Source of the DNA: Deltaproteobacteria bacterium | GTDB lineage: Bacteria; Desulfobacterota; DSM-4660; Desulfatiglandales; HGW-15 | Assembly: GCA_016926135.1 (NCBI GenBank) | Contig: JAFGPH010000160.1 | Location: 1-11,115, forward strand | Direction: 5' to 3' | Length of the DNA stretch: 11,115 nucleotides | Shown here: positions 6,631 to 11,115 of the stretch, one piece after another | How positions within the stretch are numbered: the first letter of the stretch is position 1 | Layout of the letters: every line of letters starts with the position of its first letter | The notes under the pieces: generated by a model | The model's database searches: none | What the model saw: the letters and a program-made list of their open reading frames with translations, nothing else | Told to the model about the DNA's origin: nothing | Program-made: the position numbers and the translations under genes

Positions 6631-8115
6631 ATGGATGGGATTGTTGGGGTCTACGGTCCGGGGGACCGCGAACTCGTGAACAAGGCCTTCCTTGCAACCG
6701 GTGCCTGCCAGCACCGGGGCAAGGCAAGCACAGGTCTCGCCGTAGGAACCGAGAAGGGGATCTACATTTACAAAGGGCTTGGCAGAATTGCCGATGTGAT
6801 CGACTACAACCTGATCAAAGTCTTCCAGGACCTAGGTCCTGTGGGCGCGATCGGGAACATCGGCTACACCAAGAGAAAAATAGCCGAAAAGATCAACGCC
6901 GAGCCCATCGAAATCCACCCCAGGGTTCCATCCGCCTATCTGGTCGTGCTGACCATGGATGGCTATCTGCTCAAAGAAGAGGATCTGAGGGCGGAACTGG
7001 AGCCACATTACTCGATCGAGACGGACAACAAGACAGAGGTGGTCGGTGCCCTGCTGCACCAGTACATCACGGAGGAGGGCATCACTTTCGACGCAGGCAT
7101 GAAACTCGTGGAGAAACTGCACGGCAGGGCCACCTTCGCCCTCGTGGCCCTGATCTACGACGGCAAGGAGACACACCTGATCGCCCTGAACGACGCGCAC
7201 GCCTTCGAGCCTTTCTGCTACGCCACGATTGACGGCTCCTTTATCGCCAGTTCCGAGTCCTGCTCCCACCGCAGGTTGAACGGCGTAACCGAAAGGGAGT
7301 ACGACGGCGCGGAGATGACCATCTGTTCCTCCGGGGGATGCGAGACCAGAAGGCTGAGAGACGGCACCAACCTGCCCGACATCTTCCAAGGCGTCTATTA
7401 CGGCAATGTGGCCTCCCTGTTTAGGGGAAAGGAGATCTTTCAACTGCGAAGAGAGCTGGGACTGGGGCTTGTGGAAGCCTACGTCGCCTCGAGGGCGGAC
7501 ATCGTGATCCCGAATCCGGAATCGGGCTGGGGGGTGACCGTGGGGATCGCCGAGGGCCTGGAAAGGCAACTGCTCCCGGCCCTCATCAAGCTTCCCCAGG
7601 CGGTTCGGACCTTCCAGGAGGGAGTTCGCCGGACGAGATACCAGGAGGTGGGTCTCAAGTTCGGGGGCATCGACTCCCTGCTCCGGGACAAGAGCATTGC
7701 CATGGGAGACGACAGCATTGTGAGGGGGAGCGTCAGCGAGGGCGGCTCGGTCTGGGTCGTTTACAATGCCGGGGCCCGATTCATCGAGTTTTGGGTTTCC
7801 TACGGCCCCATGTTTTTCCCCTCCTTCAAGGAATGGCATCGAGGCAGGGAGTCCTTGACCGAACTGGCCGTCCAGAGGGCGTTCCGGGGGGACAATCCCT
7901 ATGACAAGACCCTGGAAGAGGTCAACCGGGCTGTGGCAGCGCTCATCGGCGTGGACGAGGTCAAATACAACGAGAAGAACAAGATCGAAAGGGTCACGGG
8001 GTTCGGTTCATTTCAGGCCCTGGATGCAAGTTACCCCATCGATGAGGCGTTCTGGCCCGACTGGCTCAAGGAAGAAGTGGACACCTTCTGGCGCTATCGC
8101 GGTAGGGAGACCTAG
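6631..8115 (+). CDS. PurF paralogue (amidophosphoribosyltransferase-like) lacking the glutaminase nucleophile
   Basis: A 494-residue two-domain protein of the PurF family, which normally makes phosphoribosylamine from PRPP and glutamine. The N-terminal class II amidotransferase fold is recognisable (DGIVGVYG at 2-9, QHRGKASTGL at 27-36, ASSESCSHRRL at 206-216), but the nucleophile Cys after Met is Asp2. Other glutamine-site residues named from E. coli PurF also appear changed: the RY pair is G78-Y79, the NG pair is D110-G111, and the downstream Asp is not kept. The phosphoribosyltransferase domain (about 250-440) keeps the PRPP motif GDDSIVRGS (359-367) and IPNPESG (293-299). The flexible-loop segment reads KLPQAVRTF (320-328) rather than the usual KNRYVGRTF. 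The start ATG at 6631 has GGAGGAA upstream. It has its own sigma70 promoter. It may use free ammonia, another donor, or have a regulatory or unrelated role; a normal glutamine-dependent purF is unlikely. Confidence 0.88.
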   Translation: MDGIVGVYGPGDRELVNKAFLATGACQHRGKASTGLAVGTEKGIYIYKGLGRIADVIDYNLIKVFQDLGPVGAIGNIGYTKRKIAEKINAEPIEIHPRVPSAYLVVLTMDGYLLKEEDLRAELEPHYSIETDNKTEVVGALLHQYITEEGITFDAGMKLVEKLHGRATFALVALIYDGKETHLIALNDAHAFEPFCYATIDGSFIASSESCSHRRLNGVTEREYDGAEMTICSSGGCETRRLRDGTNLPDIFQGVYYGNVASLFRGKEIFQLRRELGLGLVEAYVASRADIVIPNPESGWGVTVGIAEGLERQLLPALIKLPQAVRTFQEGVRRTRYQEVGLKFGGIDSLLRDKSIAMGDDSIVRGSVSEGGSVWVVYNAGARFIEFWVSYGPMFFPSFKEWHRGRESLTELAVQRAFRGDNPYDKTLEEVNRAVAALIGVDEVKYNEKNKIERVTGFGSFQALDASYPIDEAFWPDWLKEEVDTFWRYRGRET

Positions 8116-9482
8116 ACTACCCCTTGGGACAGTCGGTCATCCAGGACAACCCTGGGGATCCCATCCACGATGACCGGGAATTGCCTGGTGCTGAGTCCCA
8201 GCGTCTGGAGCCGGGAGGCGAGGCTGTCTGTTTCCAGTCTTTCCAGTTCCTGGCCTACCATGAAACGGGACATGATGAGATCGGCCAGGTAGACGAGGTG
8301 CACCAGTTCCGGGTTCTCCGTCGCCTGCTCGGGAGAGTGGTGATGAAGGATCACGTCCGTCAGTACGGCAGGCAGGGACCAGCGGGCGGCCAGCAGCCCG
8401 CCCGCCTCGGTGTGGGAAATGCCGAAGAGTTCCTTTTCCGCGGCCGTGATGTTTACCCCTTCTGTCTGGGTGCGACGGTAGAAGAGCCCAAGGGCGCGGG
8501 CGATGTGCTGGTCCAGGACCACCTTCCCGATGTCGTGAAGGAGCCCCGCCGTGTATGCGATATCGGCAGAGGCCTTTCCCGTGAAGTTGGCCAGGACCTC
8601 GCAGATGACGGCCATGCCGAGGGCATGTTTGTAGAGACCCCCCTTGCAGAGGGAATAGCCGTTCCCGTTCGTCGGATAGAAGTCCTCCACAGAGGCCGAG
8701 ACCACGAGCTGAAGAAATCGCTTTTCCCCCAGCATCACCAGGGCCCGGTCAATGGAGTCGATGCCGCGCTTCATGCCGAAGAGGGCGGAGCGGCACAAGC
8801 GGATCACCTTGGCCGTGAGAACCTGATCCTGGCGGATCTCTCTGGAGATGTCCTGGAAGCTGGCCCTGCAGTCTCGAACCATGCGAATGATCTTGAGGGC
8901 AATCTGGGGAATCGGCCGTATCTGCTCCAGTGATCTCTCCATCTCTTCAGGATCCGGCCTGTGGCAGGTCTCCTTTTCCTGCAGGCGGAAGGATGGCCCA
9001 AGGGGATCGATTGCGCTCTTCATGGTCTGTAGATCCAAGCTGAGGCGACACGAAAAAAAGCCGCCCGTTTCAGTCTTCTGGACAGGGATGCTGCGTTTGT
9101 TCAGGAATTGTTCCACCACTTCTGCAGTGCGGCCGCCGATATTGAGGTCCAGATCCAGGTCGGATAGGGGCCCGACCAATGCACCACCCGCCATGCATGC
9201 CTCCAGCCTCTCTTCCGAGGCACCGGCATCTCGTAAGGCCTTAAGAAACACGGGCAGCCCGGTCGTGGCATAGGTGCCGGGCTGCGAGAGCTTGTCGATT
9301 CCCGTCGGTTCAGGGAGAAGGATGTGAATCAACCCCCCGACCTTGGACTTGCGGTCACAAAGGGTGAGGCCCACACACGTCCCCAGGTAAGCTTCCAGAA
9401 TCTCATTCTTGATCCCGCTCACTGCGTAACTGCCGGAGGCTATCGGGCGTTTGGATCCAGCGGAGAATTCTTTACTCGCCAT
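8112..9482 (-). CDS. CheD-HDOD fusion protein
   Basis: A 456-residue protein joining two signalling domains. Residues about 15-160 are CheD-like (chemoreceptor glutamine deamidase): LGTCVGLTLCD with catalytic Cys36, GGLIHILLP with His53, then AGGALVG (98-104), NIGGR (114-118) and TGGF (139-142). The Thr found six residues before Cys in Thermotoga CheD is Glu30 here. Residues about 181-400 are an HDOD domain (RPIPQIALKIIR, FGMKRGIDSIDRALVMLG). Many HDOD domains are catalytically dead, but this one keeps H286, H316-D317 (LLHDIGK), H357, HHH 380-382 and D401, so metal binding and phosphohydrolase activity remain possible. A C-terminal tail of about 55 residues follows. The start is the ATG at 9482, with only a weak GAGAG/AGGA site. 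It lies 129 bp after the oxidoreductase gamma gene on the same strand. Its stop codon shares bases with that of the converging PurF paralogue. No CheC, chemoreceptor or other che gene is in view. Confidence 0.9.
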   Translation of the reverse strand: MASKEFSAGSKRPIASGSYAVSGIKNEILEAYLGTCVGLTLCDRKSKVGGLIHILLPEPTGIDKLSQPGTYATTGLPVFLKALRDAGASEERLEACMAGGALVGPLSDLDLDLNIGGRTAEVVEQFLNKRSIPVQKTETGGFFSCRLSLDLQTMKSAIDPLGPSFRLQEKETCHRPDPEEMERSLEQIRPIPQIALKIIRMVRDCRASFQDISREIRQDQVLTAKVIRLCRSALFGMKRGIDSIDRALVMLGEKRFLQLVVSASVEDFYPTNGNGYSLCKGGLYKHALGMAVICEVLANFTGKASADIAYTAGLLHDIGKVVLDQHIARALGLFYRRTQTEGVNITAAEKELFGISHTEAGGLLAARWSLPAVLTDVILHHHSPEQATENPELVHLVYLADLIMSRFMVGQELERLETDSLASRLQTLGLSTRQFPVIVDGIPRVVLDDRLSQGVV

Positions 9483-9611
9483 GCTCTCACATCCTGCGAT
9501 CGGATTCGCGGGCCGCGATTCAGGGATGAACCGGACCTGCTATCTACCTATTCGGAAATTCGCGGGTGGACTTTAGGAAATTCTGGCTGACCGCGGATAA
9601 GGAAAAGGGCG

Positions 9612-10154
9612 CTAACTCCCGTTCGCGATGAAGGAAAACCCTCGCTCAATGCCTTTGCGGTTCTGGGCAAAGAATTTTTCCTTGCCTTTGAGTGCGGCTT
9701 CCATGCCCTTGGAGGTTTCCTCCAGGGTCAGCAGGCCGGTCTTTGCACAGAGTGCCCCGACCATCACCATATTGGCAGCCCTTTCCGAACCTGTCTCCCG
9801 GGCCAGTTCAAGGGTGGGAACCTGGATCAACAGCACATCGGTTCGCGTCCCGAGGCCCTCTATAAGGGAGGAATTCAACAGGATCAGGCCGTTGCGTACA
9901 ATGGTGGGTTCGAATTTTTCCAGGGAGGGGTAATTCATTGCGACCAGGACATCCGGGTTGGATGCCACCGGGGATGCGATCTTCCTGTCGGAGAGCGTCA
10001 CTGTGCAGTTGGCGGTCCCGCCGCGCATCTCGGCCCCGTAAGCGGGAAAATAGGTTACGTTGAGCCCCTTGAGCATGGCCCCATGGCTGAGGATGTACCC
10101 CATGAGAAGTACGCCCTGGCCTCCGAAGCCTGAAAAGGTTGTCCTAAATATCAT
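9612..10154 (-). CDS. 2-oxoacid:ferredoxin oxidoreductase, gamma subunit (KorC/VorC-like)
   Basis: A 180-residue catalytic-gamma subunit of a multi-subunit 2-oxoacid:ferredoxin oxidoreductase, the enzymes that interconvert 2-oxoacids, CoA and CO2 with acyl-CoA using reduced ferredoxin in anaerobes. The signature GFGGQG is at residues 9-14, followed by PAYGAEMRGGTANC (37-50), which is characteristic of the family, and NMVMVGALCA near the middle. Length is normal. The start is the ATG at 10154, preceded by GAGG at seven bases; it overlaps the beta-subunit stop by 4 bp (ATGA), implying translational coupling. The open frame upstream to 10382 is antisense-like noise within the beta gene. Substrate (2-oxoglutarate, branched-chain or aryl 2-oxoacid) cannot be told from this subunit. 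Confidence 0.93.
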   Translation of the reverse strand: MIFRTTFSGFGGQGVLLMGYILSHGAMLKGLNVTYFPAYGAEMRGGTANCTVTLSDRKIASPVASNPDVLVAMNYPSLEKFEPTIVRNGLILLNSSLIEGLGTRTDVLLIQVPTLELARETGSERAANMVMVGALCAKTGLLTLEETSKGMEAALKGKEKFFAQNRKGIERGFSFIANGS

Positions 10155-10924
10155 TTCTTGTCCTCGTAACCCGTAGTGTCCTTGATCACGCCCAAGGGGT
10201 AAGTCTTGACCATAACCTCGTTCACCCATGCCCATGCCTCCCGGGGCGAGAGCTTCCAATTCGTGGGACAGGGAGAGAGCAATTCCACCAGGGAGAATCC
10301 CAGGCGGTCGACCTGACACTGGAAGGCTTTCCTGATAGCCTTCTTCGCCTGGCGGATCTGCTTCAGAGACGAGAGGCTGCACCGTTCCACGTAAACGACT
10401 CCTTCACAGACTGCGAGCATGCGGGAGATATCGATCGGCCGGCCGTGCAGTCTTGCGTCCCTGCCGCCGGGTGCGGTTGTGGCATCCTGTCCCAGGATGG
10501 TCGTGGGGGCCATCTGGCCTCCGGTCATGCCGTAAATGGCATTGTTGATGAAGACGGTGGAGAGCATCTCTCCCCGATTGGCGGCGTGGATGGTTTCCGC
10601 GGTGCCGATGGCGGCCAGGTCGCCGTCGCCCTGGTAGGTCAGCACGAACTTGTCTGGGAAGACCCGCTTGATTCCTGTGGCCACGGCCAGGGCCCGACCG
10701 TGGGGCGCCTCGATCATGTCGAAATTGAAATAGTTGTAGGCCAGCACCGCGCAGCCCACCGGTGGCACTCCGATCGTCTTTTCCCTGAGCCCCAACTCAT
10801 CAATGCACTCCGCCACCAGTCTGTGGGCGATGGAATGGCCGCACCCGGGGCAGTAATGGGTGGGTTGGTCCTTGAGGGACTCCGGCCTGCCGAAAACTTT
10901 CTTGTAAGCGACCTGCTCGTTCAT
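10151..10924 (-). CDS. 2-oxoacid:ferredoxin oxidoreductase, beta subunit (TPP-binding, KorB/VorA-like)
   Basis: The 257-residue thiamine diphosphate subunit. Visible family marks are YCPGCGH at residues 24-30 (Cys25 and Cys28), PPVGC ending at Cys58, and the TPP/Mg motif GDGDLAAIG at 99-107 ending with NN at 127-128, then YGMTGGQMAPTT (131-142). PHGRALAVATGIK (75-87) is also typical. Length is close to KorB/VorA-type subunits and shorter than pyruvate-specific beta subunits, so this is one of the four-subunit-type enzymes rather than fused PFOR. Substrate preference is not resolved. The start is the ATG at 10924, with GGAGG eight bases upstream; it overlaps the alpha-subunit stop by 4 bp (ATGA), and its own stop overlaps the gamma start the same way, so the three subunits are tightly coupled. 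Confidence 0.95.
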   Translation of the reverse strand: MNEQVAYKKVFGRPESLKDQPTHYCPGCGHSIAHRLVAECIDELGLREKTIGVPPVGCAVLAYNYFNFDMIEAPHGRALAVATGIKRVFPDKFVLTYQGDGDLAAIGTAETIHAANRGEMLSTVFINNAIYGMTGGQMAPTTILGQDATTAPGGRDARLHGRPIDISRMLAVCEGVVYVERCSLSSLKQIRQAKKAIRKAFQCQVDRLGFSLVELLSPCPTNWKLSPREAWAWVNEVMVKTYPLGVIKDTTGYEDKK

Positions 10925-11115
10925 ACCTCGATCCTCCGGCCCATCTTGCCGTCACCCTTCGCGGATGAAAGCAGGAACTGAGCGATGTCTGCCGGGGTAG
11001 GAACGATCCCGCCCGCCTGACCGTAAAAGTGGATTTCCGCCCGGTCGCCCACCGACAGGATGACATCCTCCAGCATCTGGCCCATGCAGAGTTCGAAGAC
11101 GGCCACTTTGGGCAC
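10921..11115 (-). CDS. 2-oxoacid:ferredoxin oxidoreductase, alpha subunit (C-terminal fragment, 5' end outside window)
   Basis: The last 64 residues of the alpha subunit (KorA/VorB-like), running off the right edge. The stretch KVAVFELCMGQMLEDV followed by GQAGGIVPTPADI matches the C-terminal region of these subunits, where an ElNmGQ-type strand is conserved, and the position directly before beta and gamma genes fits the alpha-beta-gamma order of Kor/Vor operons. The apparent GTG at 11115 is internal, not a start. A ferredoxin-like delta subunit, if present, would lie further upstream, outside the window. Confidence 0.85.
   Translation of the reverse strand: MPKVAVFELCMGQMLEDVILSVGDRAEIHFYGQAGGIVPTPADIAQFLLSSAKGDGKMGRRIEV

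Noticed and set aside
6832..7839. Minus-strand open frame (335 codons) opposite the PurF paralogue
   Set aside because: Antisense shadow with no family resemblance.
8116..8170. Hairpin CCAGG-acaac-CCTGG as a terminator for the PurF paralogue
   Set aside because: Short stem without a following T-run and inside the converging gene.
8124..8933. Plus-strand open frame (269 codons) opposite the CheD-HDOD gene
   Set aside because: Antisense shadow; its composition reflects the complement of the HDOD coding sequence.

Overview
The window looks like chromosomal DNA of a moderately GC-rich Gram-negative anaerobe, most likely a Desulfobacterota (deltaproteobacterial) lineage. The evidence is a 2-oxoacid:ferredoxin oxidoreductase operon, an MglA-type polarity GTPase, a sigma54-dependent activator with a matching -24/-12 promoter, PilZ and CheD/HDOD signalling proteins, and a signal-peptide-bearing outer-membrane barrel. 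This placement is inferred from gene content only. I see no tRNA, rRNA, CRISPR array, insertion sequence or phage gene.

Left block, minus strand (1-3461, transcribed right to left): an REC-PAS-histidine kinase (1965-3461), a single-domain PilZ protein with intact c-di-GMP-binding motifs (1492-1848), a TPR-like protein with a beta-rich C-terminus (534-1442), and an MglA-like GTPase cut by the window edge (1-449). The set reads as a motility, polarity or surface-signalling unit. Plausible sigma70-type promoters lie before the kinase and before the PilZ gene.

Central block, plus strand (3813-8115): a GAF-AAA+-Fis sigma54 activator of the NifA type, a 408-bp intergenic region, an outer-membrane beta-barrel protein (TorF/Gcw_chp-like), and a PurF (amidophosphoribosyltransferase) paralogue. 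The intergenic region before the barrel gene has an almost perfect sigma54 promoter (5626-5641). About 112 and 142 bp upstream of the predicted start there are two ACA-N4-TGT dyads exactly 30 bp apart. A third copy, a perfect CTACA-N4-TGTAG palindrome, sits in the divergent kinase/activator promoter region. The simplest reading is that the activator drives the barrel gene and also acts at its own divergent promoter region. The PurF paralogue has its own near-consensus sigma70 promoter. It has lost the catalytic Cys and other glutamine-site residues but keeps the PRPP-binding motif, so it is probably not a normal purine-pathway amidotransferase.

Right block, minus strand (8112-11115): a 2-oxoacid:ferredoxin oxidoreductase operon, alpha (partial)-beta-gamma, with 4-bp ATGA overlaps at both junctions. 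It is followed by a gene encoding an unusual CheD-HDOD fusion protein. That last gene converges on the PurF paralogue, and the two TAG stop codons share a single CTAG.

The most interesting candidates are the activator / sigma54 promoter / barrel / pseudo-glutaminase PurF locus and the CheD-HDOD fusion.
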